Notes under the pieces: generated by a model
What the model was told of the DNA's origin: nothing
Seen by the model: the letters and a program-made list of their open reading frames with translations, nothing else
Databases searched by the model: none
Part shown: positions 15,676 through 24,927 of the stretch, one piece after another
Layout of the letters: each line of letters begins with the position of its first letter
Numbering within the stretch: the first letter of the stretch is position 1
Assembly: GCF_902459665.1 (NCBI RefSeq)
Contig: NZ_CABPSL010000015.1
Coordinates: 85,577 to 149,576, forward strand
DNA length: 64,000 nt
Reading direction: 5' to 3'
DNA from: Pandoraea cepalis
GTDB lineage: Bacteria; Pseudomonadota; Gammaproteobacteria; Burkholderiales; Burkholderiaceae
Made by a program: the position numbers and the translations under genes

Positions 15676-17028
15676 ATGAACACGCATCATCGCCAACCGG
15701 CGGCGCTACGGCAAATGTTGAAGATCATCACAACCTCGAGCTTGGGAACGATGCTCGAGTACTACGACTTCTTCGTGTACGTCGCGCTGACGGGCACACT
15801 GACGCAATTGTTTCTGCCGTCGCAGGACAGAACCGTCGCTGCGCTCGCGGGCGTCGCGACTTTTGGCATTGCTTACCTCGCGCGACCCATCGGCACGATT
15901 ATCTTTAGCCCTATGGCGGATCGTATCGGGCGCAAAAAGACCTTTGTCATCACACTTGTGTTGATGGGTGTCGCGACTGTCGGCATCGGTTGTTTGCCGA
16001 CTTATGGCGCAGTCGGGGTGGCCGCACCCGTCGCCTTGCTGGTGCTGCGCATTACGCAAGGCATTGCGCTCGGTGGGGAGTATGGCTCAGCTGTGGTCTA
16101 TGTGGTCGAATACGCACCGCAGGACAAGCGCGGCATGTTCACGAGCGTCTTGCAGAGCACGGCCGGGGTCGGCCTGTTGCTCGCCCTGGCGATAGTGTCT
16201 GCATTGCGACTGACGCTTGACGCCCACGCATTCGCCACTTGGGGCTGGCGCGTGCCTTTCCTGGTCTCCGCACCGATCGTCGCGATTGCAACGATGATTC
16301 GGTTGGGCATGAAGGAGACGCCGGTGTTCGTGGAAATGCAGGCAAGCGGGCGTTTGTCGAAAGCGCCCCTGTCCGACACGGTGACCAGCAAATCCTCATG
16401 GAAAGCCATTCTGGTTGCGATTTTCGGTGCCCAAGGGGGCACTTCGGTATCGTTGTACACGTCGATTGTCTACATGCTGTACTTTCTGCAGAACGTGCTC
16501 AAGGTGGAACCGACTCACGCCAGTCTTTGTGTGGCGGTTGGCATCATAATCGCGACGCCGATGTTCCCGGTGTTTGGCCGCTTATCCGATCGAATCGGAC
16601 GAGCACGGGTGATGTTCATCGGCATACTGCTATGGATGGCCAGCGCGTATCCGACCTTTGCCGGGATCCGCACGGGTGTGCTCAACGAGGCCTGGGGTGT
16701 GGTCGCGGCACTTATTACGGTACTCGCCGTGTTGACCGCCATGATCATGGCGCCGCTACCCGCATTTATCGCCGAGTGCTTTCCGCCTCAGAGTCGGACA
16801 ACCGGATTCGGACTGGCGCAGCAACTGGGCAACATCCTGTTCGGCGGATTTTTACCGCTCATCAGCCTGTCGCTGGTAGCGCTGACCGGCAACCAACTGG
16901 CAGGGGTGGCCTATTCGATTGCGTCACTGGTGCCCTGTCTTGCGGTTACCTATTTCTGGGGATTAAAACGAGATCGCGCCAATCGCCGGCCGGATTTGAT
17001 GAACGCGCCGGCACCGGCTGGCAAATAA
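15676..17028 (+). CDS. MFS transporter, metabolite:H+ symporter (MHS) family
   Basis: This 450-aa protein has about twelve membrane helices. The MHS hallmarks are GTMLEYYDFFVY in helix 1 and the DRIGRKK loop between helices 2 and 3. The family imports organic acids such as dicarboxylates, shikimate or alpha-ketoglutarate with protons. GGAGA precedes the ATG. As last gene of the CoA-transferase/crotonase cluster it most likely brings in the acid degraded there (inference). Confidence 0.93.
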   Translation: MNTHHRQPAALRQMLKIITTSSLGTMLEYYDFFVYVALTGTLTQLFLPSQDRTVAALAGVATFGIAYLARPIGTIIFSPMADRIGRKKTFVITLVLMGVATVGIGCLPTYGAVGVAAPVALLVLRITQGIALGGEYGSAVVYVVEYAPQDKRGMFTSVLQSTAGVGLLLALAIVSALRLTLDAHAFATWGWRVPFLVSAPIVAIATMIRLGMKETPVFVEMQASGRLSKAPLSDTVTSKSSWKAILVAIFGAQGGTSVSLYTSIVYMLYFLQNVLKVEPTHASLCVAVGIIIATPMFPVFGRLSDRIGRARVMFIGILLWMASAYPTFAGIRTGVLNEAWGVVAALITVLAVLTAMIMAPLPAFIAECFPPQSRTTGFGLAQQLGNILFGGFLPLISLSLVALTGNQLAGVAYSIASLVPCLAVTYFWGLKRDRANRRPDLMNAPAPAGK

Positions 17029-17068
17029 TACGTCCGGCAACACTTTGCCCTCACGTGCTGTCGGTGAA

Positions 17069-17098
17069 CACAGCGATAATCCGCAAATTATCGCTGTG
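17069..17098. terminator. 12-bp inverted repeat after the MFS gene, possible transcription end
   Basis: CACAGCGATAAT (17069-17080) is inverted exactly as ATTATCGCTGTG (17087-17098) around CCGCAA. It lies 40 bp after the MFS stop codon, between two convergent genes, where a bidirectional terminator would be useful. No clear T-run follows on either strand, so this is tentative. A second short dyad, GTGTGAAcTTCACAC, lies at 17190-17204. The rest of 17029-17305 holds no gene I can support. Confidence 0.45.
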
Positions 17099-17305
17099 GA
17101 GCATGACCGGTCCAGGCATGTCCGTCAGCATTTATGGAGCAACAAATCAGCTGCATGTGGCGACAGTCCATGACGGGGATGATCGGCAAGTGTGAACTTC
17201 ACACATCGTCGACGCATGTTCGATTCGGAGAAGGAGCTTCGACGATGACGAATCGGTCAACTTTCGTTCGCCGCCTTTGGCTTCGTGGTGGATGCGTAAG
17301 TCGTC

Positions 17306-18037
17306 TCACGCCGCAGGCGCAACGCTAACCCCTGTCACGCCATGTCGTTGCATGGCATCCGCCACGAAACCCTCGCGTTTCATGTCTTCCACAAACGTCT
17401 TCAGAAATGCCACAGCCGCCTCGCCGCGCGTGATCGGCATACCCATGGCTTGCTGAATGACCATGAAACGCTCGTCGAGCAGCCGATAGCCCGTCAGTGC
17501 GGCCACGTCGTGTTCGAGCTGTTGCTTCACGCCAGCGGCCACTTCACAGCCCGTTTCGATGAACGTCTTGACCACCGTCGGCGACGTGGGCGCGCGCACG
17601 ATGTCCGCGTGCTTGAGTTCGCGCGTCAGGAACAGGTCATACGCGCTGCCTTTACCGACGACCACGCGCGTGCCCGCCTGATCGACCTCGGCGTTGGTCT
17701 TCACCGGCGAGGCGTCGCGCACCAGGTAAAAGCCTTCGATAAGCAAGTACGGTGCCGTGAAACCGATCGTCGTGGCGCGGCGCGGATCGATGGCGAAAAA
17801 GCCCACGTCGGCCTGCTCGTTCGTCACCGTCTCCACCGATTTGCCGGCGGCATCGACCACGACAAGCGCAAGCTCGACGCCCAACCGCTTCGCCAATTCA
17901 CCCGCCAGATCGACTGAAATGCCGACCGGCCTGGATTGGGCGTCAAGCCCCGCCAGAATCGGATTGCCAAGGTTGATGCAGGCACGCAGCACGCCAGTCG
18001 GCGCAAACGCGGCAAGGAGGGTCGAATCGAGCGTCAT
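17306..18037 (-). CDS. Type 2 periplasmic-binding-fold amino-acid-like binding protein without signal peptide
   Basis: The protein of 243 aa has the SBP_bac_3 fold: GVLRACINLGNPI at the N-terminus, the hinge region GISVDLAGELAKRLGVEL, and VDVGFF-type strand text (QADVGFFAIDPRRATTIGFTAPY). This family binds polar amino acids for ABC transporters. However, the start at 18037 (MTLDSTLLAAF) gives no recognisable signal peptide, and no permease or ATPase gene is near. Extending to the ATG at 18133 adds a basic, non-hydrophobic leader, not a signal peptide. It may be a cytoplasmic ligand-binding or enzyme-like relative. It ends head to tail with the hydantoin cluster regulator. Confidence 0.75.
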   Translation of the reverse strand: MTLDSTLLAAFAPTGVLRACINLGNPILAGLDAQSRPVGISVDLAGELAKRLGVELALVVVDAAGKSVETVTNEQADVGFFAIDPRRATTIGFTAPYLLIEGFYLVRDASPVKTNAEVDQAGTRVVVGKGSAYDLFLTRELKHADIVRAPTSPTVVKTFIETGCEVAAGVKQQLEHDVAALTGYRLLDERFMVIQQAMGMPITRGEAAVAFLKTFVEDMKREGFVADAMQRHGVTGVSVAPAA

Positions 18038-18223
18038 GGTCAGGATCGGGAGGTCTGGGGTTCGAGAATATCGGCGATCTTGCCGATGGCGTCGATGGTG
18101 TGGCGCAGGGGGACGCGTTCTGTATACCGGCACCGGCCGTAAGATTGGCTTGCGCCAACGCTCAGGCCATCCCGACGCGCCTTCTCACCAGTGTCCCTGC
18201 GGCCGATGCGTGGGCGCGACGCG

Positions 18224-18973
18224 TCAGCTTGCCCCGATCTCGCGTCCGCGACGGTGGGGCTCGCCGAGCCGAATGGCCTCGGCGACCACGCTCAGCACTT
18301 CGGTCCCTGTGTTCTCGGAGTGCGCCTTGAGCACCTCGCCCAAATGCGGCCGTCCGGCTTCGCGCAGGGCCGCCATGATCCGGTCGTGCTCTTCGTGCGA
18401 TTCCTGCCAACGCGAAAGATCCGCGTTCGCGGCGCCGCGTGCGCGGTGCACCTTGCTCATTAATGTGGCATAGAGCGACGAGAGCACCGGGTTGCCCGCG
18501 CCATCCACGATCATCTGGTGAATCTGCTGGTTGATCCGGAAGTACTCCGTTCGAAGCCCCTTGCCGTGCGCGTCGAGCATCTGCTCGTGCTTCCGTTCGA
18601 TCGCGGCCAGCGCGCTCTCGGTCAATCGCCGAGACGCCAGTTCGCCCGCCATGCCCTCCAGGCCATGGAGGACTTCAAACGTCGCGCGAAGCTCGTCGAG
18701 ATCGAGTGGCGCGACCCGGTAGCCGATGTATTGCCGGTGCAGCACCAGCCCCTCGGACACCAGCGTCTTGAGCGCTTCACGCAACGGCGTCTTCGAGACG
18801 TCGAACATTTCGCAAAGCGCCTTCTCGTCAATACGCTCGCCCGGCGGCAGCTCGCCTTCTTCGATCATGACGCGCAAGCGCGCCGTAATCTCGGCCGCCA
18901 TGCCTAGCGTGCGGAGTTTGAGGGACTTCTGGAGGGGGAGGGTCACGGTCTCGAGCGTGTTTATCAGTGTCAT
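18224..18973 (-). CDS. GntR family regulator (FadR/FCD subfamily)
   Basis: The protein is about 249 aa, with an N-terminal winged helix (GERIDEKALCEMFDVSKTPLREALKTL) and an all-helical FCD effector domain whose metal-binding residues include the pattern ending in EHDRIMAAL. I chose the ATG at 18973 because a palindrome (18989-19002) and AT-rich promoter sequence occupy the region before it; an ATG at 19015 extends the frame. It is divergent from the MFS gene at 19120 and probably represses the hydantoin cluster, with a hydantoin- or malonate-like ligand (inference). Confidence 0.9.
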   Translation of the reverse strand: MTLINTLETVTLPLQKSLKLRTLGMAAEITARLRVMIEEGELPPGERIDEKALCEMFDVSKTPLREALKTLVSEGLVLHRQYIGYRVAPLDLDELRATFEVLHGLEGMAGELASRRLTESALAAIERKHEQMLDAHGKGLRTEYFRINQQIHQMIVDGAGNPVLSSLYATLMSKVHRARGAANADLSRWQESHEEHDRIMAALREAGRPHLGEVLKAHSENTGTEVLSVVAEAIRLGEPHRRGREIGAS

Positions 18974-18988
18974 AAACATCCTACCATA

Positions 18989-19002
18989 TAGGGAAATCCC
19001 TA
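18989..19002. promoter_or_regulatory. Palindromic operator candidate, GntR/MFS divergent promoter
   Basis: TAGGGAAATCCCTA is a perfect 6-bp inverted repeat around AA, set in a strongly AT-rich divergent intergenic region (18974-19119). Also present are TGTAATTACAGATTACAG direct repeats near 19039-19056. An FCD regulator site is expected here, but which element it binds is not known. Confidence 0.5.
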
Positions 19003-19119
19003 GAATAGATTTCAATTAAATCAATTATTTACCGATATTGTAATTACAGATTACAGATTCTATACTCACTCTCAAGTCGCGACGAAAGCTATGTAAGTCA
19101 TCTACTCTGGAGATTCACC

Positions 19120-20418
19120 ATGCAGTCGACAGGCAGGGTTGCCGCTATGGCAGGCACGAAGAGCGCTGTGCGCTGGAAGATTTTTTTCTTGATGCTGTGT
19201 CTGATCTCGATCAACTACATCGATCGGGCGTCGTTGTCGGTGGCCATGCCGCTGATCTCGAAGGAGTTCGACCTCACGCCCGCGATGGAAGGGTTGATCC
19301 TGAGCGGATTCTTCTGGACGTATGCCGTCATGCAGATTCCGGGCGGCATGCTGGCCGACAAGCACAAGCCGCGCATCGTGATCGCGCTGGCCACGGTCTT
19401 CTGGGGCATCTTTCAGGCGGCGGCCGCCCTGTGCACCAATGCCACGTCGTTGCTGCTCACGCGTTTCGGGCTCGGCGCGGCCGAGGCACCGATCTATCCG
19501 GCAGGCGGCAAGTTGAATGCCATCTGGATGACGCAGTATGAACGCGGCCGCGGTGCCACGTTGCTCGACGGCGGCGCCCCGCTGGGGGCCGCCCTCGGCG
19601 CCATCATCATCACCTGGCTTATCACGATGCTTGGCTCATGGCGTCTGGCGTTCGTCGTCGCGGGCGTTGGCACTGTGCTCGCCGGCTACGTCGCCTGGCG
19701 CTACATTCGCAACACCCCGCGCGAACACCCGGGCGTGAACGACGAAGAGGCGACCTACATCGAGGAAGCGCAAGCAAGCGAGCACCGCGCCGAACCGGCC
19801 AACCTCTCCGGTCGTTCGCTCGATTTCTTCAAATACCGTTCCGTGTGGTGCATGGCGCTGGGCTGGATGTGCTTCAACACGGTCTTCTACGGGCTGCTGA
19901 CCTGGATGCCGAACTACCTCCACAAGGTTCACGGGTTCGATATCAAGCAGATGGGCGGCGCCAGCTTCATCATCTTCTTTTGCGGCTTTATCGGCGAGCT
20001 GTTCGGCGGCTGGGTCGGCGACAAGTGGAAGGCCGCGGGCGGCTCACCCAACAAGGTCATGCGTACCCTCTTCGGCATTGCCGCCGTGATCGCGACCGCA
20101 TCGATCTTCTCCGTGGCGTATGTGAAGAGCGATGTCATCACCGTGGTGCTGCTGTCCTCGACGCTCTTCTTCCTGCGCTGGTGTGGCCTGTACTGGTGCA
20201 TTCCGTCCATTCTCGGCACGCGCAACAAGGTCGGGTTCCTCGGCGGGGTGATGAATCTCGGCGGCAACATCGGGGGCATCAGTGTGCCGCTGATCGTCGG
20301 CGTGATCGTGCAGACCACCGGTTCGTATTTCCTCGCGCTGATGTTCTTCGCGGCCGCTGGTGTCGGGTTGTTCATCTGCTCGACGCTGATCGACTACGAA
20401 CGCAAGCTTCCGGTTTGA
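19120..20418 (+). CDS. MFS transporter, anion:cation symporter (ACS) type
   Basis: This 432-aa, twelve-helix carrier has the ACS-family start ISINYIDRASLSVAMPLISKEF and the motif GMLADKHKPR. The family carries organic anions such as galactonate, tartrate or phthalate. GGAG precedes the ATG at 19120. It heads the operon of the isomerase-like protein, hydantoinase and racemase-like protein, so a cyclic ureide or its acid product is the likely substrate (inference). Confidence 0.92.
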   Translation: MQSTGRVAAMAGTKSAVRWKIFFLMLCLISINYIDRASLSVAMPLISKEFDLTPAMEGLILSGFFWTYAVMQIPGGMLADKHKPRIVIALATVFWGIFQAAAALCTNATSLLLTRFGLGAAEAPIYPAGGKLNAIWMTQYERGRGATLLDGGAPLGAALGAIIITWLITMLGSWRLAFVVAGVGTVLAGYVAWRYIRNTPREHPGVNDEEATYIEEAQASEHRAEPANLSGRSLDFFKYRSVWCMALGWMCFNTVFYGLLTWMPNYLHKVHGFDIKQMGGASFIIFFCGFIGELFGGWVGDKWKAAGGSPNKVMRTLFGIAAVIATASIFSVAYVKSDVITVVLLSSTLFFLRWCGLYWCIPSILGTRNKVGFLGGVMNLGGNIGGISVPLIVGVIVQTTGSYFLALMFFAAAGVGLFICSTLIDYERKLPV

Positions 20419-20491
20419 TTCATCGGATACACGTTTCTCCCTTGATCGGCACGCCGCCCAGGCTGCCGGTCATCGCATTTTTGGTACGACC

Positions 20492-21226
20492 ATGACGACC
20501 CAAAAACGTAAATTGCTTGGCATGCTCACGCCGTCTTCCAACACCGCGCTGGAACCGATTACCAGCGCGATGGTGGCTGACCTCGATCATGTCTCTGTCC
20601 ATTTCTCCCGCTTTCGCGTCACGCAGATTTCTCTCGGCGAGAACGCGCTCGGCCAATTCGACCTGGAAAAGATTCTCGACGCGGCGCGGCTCCTCGCCGA
20701 CGCCGAAGTCGATGTCATTGCGTGGAACGGTACGTCTGCCGGGTGGCTGGGCTTCGAGACCGACGAGGCGCTGTGCCGACAGATCACCGAAACGACAGGC
20801 ATTCCCGCCACCACGTCCGTGCTGGCGCTCAACGAGATCCTCGCGCGGACCGGCGTGACCGAGCTCGGTCTCGTGACCCCGTATCTGGAAGATGTGCAGC
20901 AACGCATCGTTGCGAACTATGCGCGTCAAGGCATTCGTTGCACGGCAGAGCGCCATCTGGGGCTGAGCAAGAACTTCGAGTTTTCCGAGGTCAGCGCGCA
21001 GACGCTGGAGGCACTCGTCAACGAGGTGGCGCAAGCGCGCCCGCAAGCCATCACCACGTTCTGCACCAACCTGCACGCCGCGCCGCTCGCCCGCGCGCTG
21101 GAAGCCAAGACCGGCATTCCCGTGTACGACACCATCTCGACGGTGCTCTGGAAGTCGCTGCGGCTCGCCGGCGTCGACACGCGCGCCCTGAGCGACTGGG
21201 GTCAACTGTTCCAGCAAGGAGAGTAA
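20492..21226 (+). CDS. Asp/Glu racemase superfamily: maleate isomerase / arylmalonate decarboxylase-like
   Basis: This 244-aa protein starts with the family motif GMLTPSSNTALEP. Two catalytic cysteines are usual in maleate isomerase. Here the first site is glycine (G80 in AWNGTSAG) and only the second is kept (C191 in TTFCTNLHAAP). As I recall, arylmalonate decarboxylase has the same Gly/Cys arrangement (G74/C188), so decarboxylation or a one-base reaction is more likely than isomerisation. The gene lies between the MFS gene and the hydantoinase gene, 5 bp before the latter's ATG. Confidence 0.85.
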   Translation: MTTQKRKLLGMLTPSSNTALEPITSAMVADLDHVSVHFSRFRVTQISLGENALGQFDLEKILDAARLLADAEVDVIAWNGTSAGWLGFETDEALCRQITETTGIPATTSVLALNEILARTGVTELGLVTPYLEDVQQRIVANYARQGIRCTAERHLGLSKNFEFSEVSAQTLEALVNEVAQARPQAITTFCTNLHAAPLARALEAKTGIPVYDTISTVLWKSLRLAGVDTRALSDWGQLFQQGE

Positions 21227-21230
21227 GACG

Positions 21231-22646
21231 ATGAGCGACACCTTCGATCTGGTCATTCGGCACGCTGACGTGGTCACGGCCGCCGATCGCTTTACTTGCG
21301 ACATCGGCGTGCGCGACGGCGTGATCGCCGCGCTGGGCCGGAACCTGGCCAGCGGTGCGCGTGAGGTCGACGCCTCGGGATTGCTCGCGCTGCCTGGCGG
21401 TGTCGACGGCCACTGCCATCTCGACCAGCCGATGCCGGACGGCCTGCGCATGGCCGATGACTTCTTCACCGGTACTCGCGCCGCCGTGTGCGGCGGCACG
21501 ACGACGGTGATCCCGTTTGCCGCGCAAGAGAAGGGCGGTTCGCTACGCGCAGCCGTCGACGACTATCACCGCCGCGCGGAAGGGCGCGCGGTGGTGGACT
21601 ACGGGTTCCATCTGATCGTTGCGGACCCAACGGAGAAGGTGCTCCGCGAAGAGCTGCCACAATTGATTCGCGAAGGGTACACGTCGTTCAAGATCTACAT
21701 GACCTACGACGATCTGAAGCTCTCGGACCGCGAGATTCTGGAAGTGCTGTCCGTGGCCCGCGAGCATGGCGCGCTGGTGATGGTGCATGCGGAGAATTCG
21801 GATTGCATCGCATGGCTGACGGACAAGCTCGTCGGGCAGGGTCGCATTGCGCCGAAGTTCCATGGCCTCGCGCGGCCGGCGGCCGTCGAGCGCGAAGCCA
21901 CGCACCGCGCGATCACCTTCGCCGAACTGGTCGACGTGCCGATCCTGATTGTTCATGTCTCGGGCAAGGATGCCATCGGTCAGATTCGCTGGGCACAGGG
22001 CCGTGGCATGCAGATTCTGGCCGAGACCTGCCCGCAATATCTGTATCTGAGCGCCGAGGACATGAATCATCCGGGCGATGACGGTTACGCGGGCGCCAAA
22101 TGCGTTTGCAGTCCGCCGCCGCGCGATGCCGACAACCAGGAGGCCGTGTGGAAGGCGTTGAAGCAAGGCGTGTTCTCGGTGTTCTCGTCGGATCACGCGC
22201 CGTTCAACTATGAAGATCCGCAAGGCAAGAAGCCGGGCGGCAAGCCGCAGTCGTTCGAGCATATCCCCAACGGCATTCCCGGCATTGAGACGCGCCTGCC
22301 CTTGCTGTTCGATGGCGTGCATCGCGGACGCCTGTCGATTCATCAGTTCGTCGAGCTGACGTCCTACCGTCCGGCGCGGCTTTATGGTCTGTATCCGCGC
22401 AAGGGCACCATCGCCGTGGGTGCGGACGCCGACATCGTGCTGTGGGACCCGGAGATGCGCACGACGATTCGCAACACCCAACTGCATCATGCCGTCGACT
22501 ACACGCCGTACGAGGGGCGCGAGGTCGTCGGTTGGCCGGTGCACTGCTTCTCGCGTGGCGAACAACTCGTCGCCGGTGGGCAATATCTGGCGCCGGCTGC
22601 AGGGCGCGGGCGCTTTCTGCCCGCAGACGCGCCGTCGCTGGTGTGA
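21231..22646 (+). CDS. Dihydropyrimidinase / D-hydantoinase
   Basis: The 471-aa cyclic amidohydrolase opens the ring of dihydropyrimidines or 5-substituted hydantoins to N-carbamoyl amino acids. All binuclear zinc ligands are visible: H61 and H63 (DGHCHLDQP), the carboxylated K154 (TSFKIYMTYDD), H186 (VMVHAENSD), H242 (IVHVSG) and D321 (SSDHAPFNYED). Length and motifs are those of an active enzyme. It lies 5 bp after the AMDase-like gene. No N-carbamoyl amino acid amidohydrolase is visible in the cluster, so the next step is encoded elsewhere or is spontaneous. Confidence 0.94.
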   Translation: MSDTFDLVIRHADVVTAADRFTCDIGVRDGVIAALGRNLASGAREVDASGLLALPGGVDGHCHLDQPMPDGLRMADDFFTGTRAAVCGGTTTVIPFAAQEKGGSLRAAVDDYHRRAEGRAVVDYGFHLIVADPTEKVLREELPQLIREGYTSFKIYMTYDDLKLSDREILEVLSVAREHGALVMVHAENSDCIAWLTDKLVGQGRIAPKFHGLARPAAVEREATHRAITFAELVDVPILIVHVSGKDAIGQIRWAQGRGMQILAETCPQYLYLSAEDMNHPGDDGYAGAKCVCSPPPRDADNQEAVWKALKQGVFSVFSSDHAPFNYEDPQGKKPGGKPQSFEHIPNGIPGIETRLPLLFDGVHRGRLSIHQFVELTSYRPARLYGLYPRKGTIAVGADADIVLWDPEMRTTIRNTQLHHAVDYTPYEGREVVGWPVHCFSRGEQLVAGGQYLAPAAGRGRFLPADAPSLV

Positions 22647-22676
22647 CGCAAAACAACGACAGTGGCAGGAGATTTC

Positions 22677-23435
22677 ATGCGCTTACTTGTAGTGAATCCC
22701 AATATCTCGACGAGCGTGACGGGGCTGATTGAAGCTGAAGCCCGTCGCGCCGCATCGCCGGAGACGACGCTCGCCTTCGCGACGGCGTCGTTCGGCGTTG
22801 CCTACATCGAGACGCGTTTCGAAGCGCTCGTCGGCGGCTACGCCACGGCGTGTGCTGCGGCGGAACAGGCGGGCACGTTCGATGGTCTCGTGGTGGCGGC
22901 GTTCGGCGACCCGGGGTTAGGGGGGATCAAGGAGCTATTCGACGTGCCGGTGGTCGGCATGACCGAAGCGGCGTTGGCGAGCGCGTGCCTGCTCGGCGCG
23001 CGCTTTTCGATCATTGCCATCTCGCACCGGATTCAAGCCTGGTATCGGGAGTGTGTCGAAGCGAACGGGCTGACGTCGCGGCTCGCCAGCATTCGCAGCC
23101 TGACGTCGCCGTTGCGCGATATTGCGACCGTGCAGGAGGACCATGCGGAGCGCCTCATCGAACTGAGTCGGCAAGCCGTGGAGGAAGACGGCGCCGACGT
23201 GATCGTGGTGGCGGGTGCGCCGCTGGCAGGACTGGCGCGGACATTGCGCGATCGCATTCCGGTGCCGGTCGTCGATGGCGTTTCCAGCGCGGTCCGGCAT
23301 TGCGAGTCGCTGGTGGCATTGCAGCCGGGCGTGGCGCGCCTGGGCAGTTTTCAGTGCCCGCCCGCGAAGCCGCACGCGGGGCTGCCGCTCGCCGTGAGCC
23401 GGATGCTTGAAGCGCCCGGGGCACGGGACGTTTGA
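22677..23435 (+). CDS. Hydantoin racemase-like protein (Asp/Glu/hydantoin racemase family), both catalytic Cys absent
   Basis: The protein of 252 aa starts at 22677, with GGAG upstream and the family N-terminus MRLLVVNPNISTSVT. Hydantoin racemases use two cysteines. At the usual first site the sequence reads VVAAFGDPG (A75), and at the second VVAGAPLAGL (A181), so both appear to be lost. It may be a non-racemase subfamily member with another role, such as binding or a different carbon-acid reaction. It closes the hydantoin operon, 30 bp after the hydantoinase. Confidence 0.85.
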   Translation: MRLLVVNPNISTSVTGLIEAEARRAASPETTLAFATASFGVAYIETRFEALVGGYATACAAAEQAGTFDGLVVAAFGDPGLGGIKELFDVPVVGMTEAALASACLLGARFSIIAISHRIQAWYRECVEANGLTSRLASIRSLTSPLRDIATVQEDHAERLIELSRQAVEEDGADVIVVAGAPLAGLARTLRDRIPVPVVDGVSSAVRHCESLVALQPGVARLGSFQCPPAKPHAGLPLAVSRMLEAPGARDV

Positions 23436-23463
23436 TGCCGGAGATTGCCCGGCAAAAACACCG

Positions 23464-24927
23464 TCACCGTTGGGGCCACGACAGGCAGAATGTCGTTCTG
23501 CCGTCGCGGCTCGTGACGGCGACGCGCCCGTCGTGAAGCCCCATGATCGTTTGCACAATGGCGAGCCCCAACCCGGCCGAAGCGCCGCTGGTGCCGACGC
23601 CCGACGGCTGCCGTCGCGATTTGTCCCCCCGGTAGAAGCGGTCGAAAATGCGTTCGATATCTTCATCGTCGATCGCGACGCCGGGGTTGGACACGGATAC
23701 GTCGACTCGGCCTGCCTTGACCTCGGCGGAAATTTCAATCGTGCCGACATGGGTATGCCGGATCGCATTGGCGAGCAGGTTCCCCACGGCTCTGCGGAAC
23801 AATTCCAAATCGGCTTTCAGCATCGTATCGGCGCGGCCTGATACGTGAATCGCCGACCCGGCCTCGTCTGCCAACCCTTCAAAATAGCCGGCTATGTTCC
23901 CGAGTTCGTCGGCAACATTGAACACTTGCATATGGGTAATGAATTGGGGGTGCTCCGCTCGCGCGAGAAACAGCACGTTCTCGATCATCCGCGACAGGCG
24001 GTCGCACTCCTCGAGATTCGACGCCAGCAAATTTTCATACTCGTCGACGCTACGCGGTCGACGAAGGGCGACCTCGGTTGCCCCTTTGATGTTGCCAATG
24101 GGCGTTCGCATGTCATGGGCGAGGTCCGCCGTGAACTGGAACAGTCGCTGAAACCCTTCCTCCAGGCGCGCCAGCATTCGATTGAGCGACATTGCCAACG
24201 CGCTGAGTTCCGTTGGCGATTGCACGACCTGTAGGCGGGCATCGAGACGGGTCGGAGTAATGTCGGTGGCGTCAGCGGTCATTTGGCGTAGCGGCCGAAG
24301 GGCAAATTGAATCAACAGATAGGTGGCAAGCATCGTGACCAGGCTGCCGACGATGCCCGCCATGGTGAGCTGATCCCGGTATTTGTCCAGCAACCGGAGC
24401 GGGGCCCTGACATCGCGAACCACGATCCCGTTCAAACGGGTCCCGTCGCGAAGCCGAACGTCAAAAGCAACGCTCCTGACCGGGATTTTCTGATCCGTTG
24501 TCCACGCGACGACATCCGACGAGGCGATCTTGGCGTTGTCGGACACGCGCGCCTGCTGCAACGGTATGGTGGCGGGGTCGAGCCGGACGCCTTTGTCCGG
24601 TGCGGAATCCAGGTCGTCAATGACCTGGTTCGGGCCATAGGAGAGGAGACGATCGCCTTTCGGGTCGAACAGCACGAGGGACAAGGCGCGATCGCCCAGC
24701 ACGGCACTCACCAAGCGGGGCGTGTGCGACTTCACATCGTCCTTGGTCTCGAGTTCGGACGCCAGACGTCGCACGTGGCGGCTGGCCAGTACGACATCCG
24801 AGTCGAGCTCCGTCTTGACCTGACGGTCCAGCGCTACATATAGGTAGCACCCCACGAGGACAAAAACGGCAAGTAGCGTGACGCCGAACGACAGGGCCAG
24901 CGTTGCGGCAAGGGAACGGCGAATCAT
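23464..24927 (-). CDS. Sensor histidine kinase, heavy-metal (CusS-like) type
   Basis: This 487-aa membrane kinase has a first transmembrane helix at residues 10-32, a periplasmic sensor of some 155 residues and a second helix near 188-208. A HAMP linker follows, then the phospho-acceptor H271 in [12 protein letters not shown]. The ATPase domain has N ([13 protein letters not shown]) and G ([16 protein letters not shown]) boxes. It is an IrlS/CusS/PcoS relative; the signal is probably a metal ion or envelope stress (inference). Its ATG overlaps the response-regulator stop by 4 bp. Confidence 0.93.
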   Translation of the reverse strand: MIRRSLAATLALSFGVTLLAVFVLVGCYLYVALDRQVKTELDSDVVLASRHVRRLASELETKDDVKSHTPRLVSAVLGDRALSLVLFDPKGDRLLSYGPNQVIDDLDSAPDKGVRLDPATIPLQQARVSDNAKIASSDVVAWTTDQKIPVRSVAFDVRLRDGTRLNGIVVRDVRAPLRLLDKYRDQLTMAGIVGSLVTMLATYLLIQFALRPLRQMTADATDITPTRLDARLQVVQSPTELSALAMSLNRMLARLEEGFQRLFQFTADLAHDMRTPIGNIKGATEVALRRPRSVDEYENLLASNLEECDRLSRMIENVLFLARAEHPQFITHMQVFNVADELGNIAGYFEGLADEAGSAIHVSGRADTMLKADLELFRRAVGNLLANAIRHTHVGTIEISAEVKAGRVDVSVSNPGVAIDDEDIERIFDRFYRGDKSRRQPSGVGTSGASAGLGLAIVQTIMGLHDGRVAVTSRDGRTTFCLSWPQR

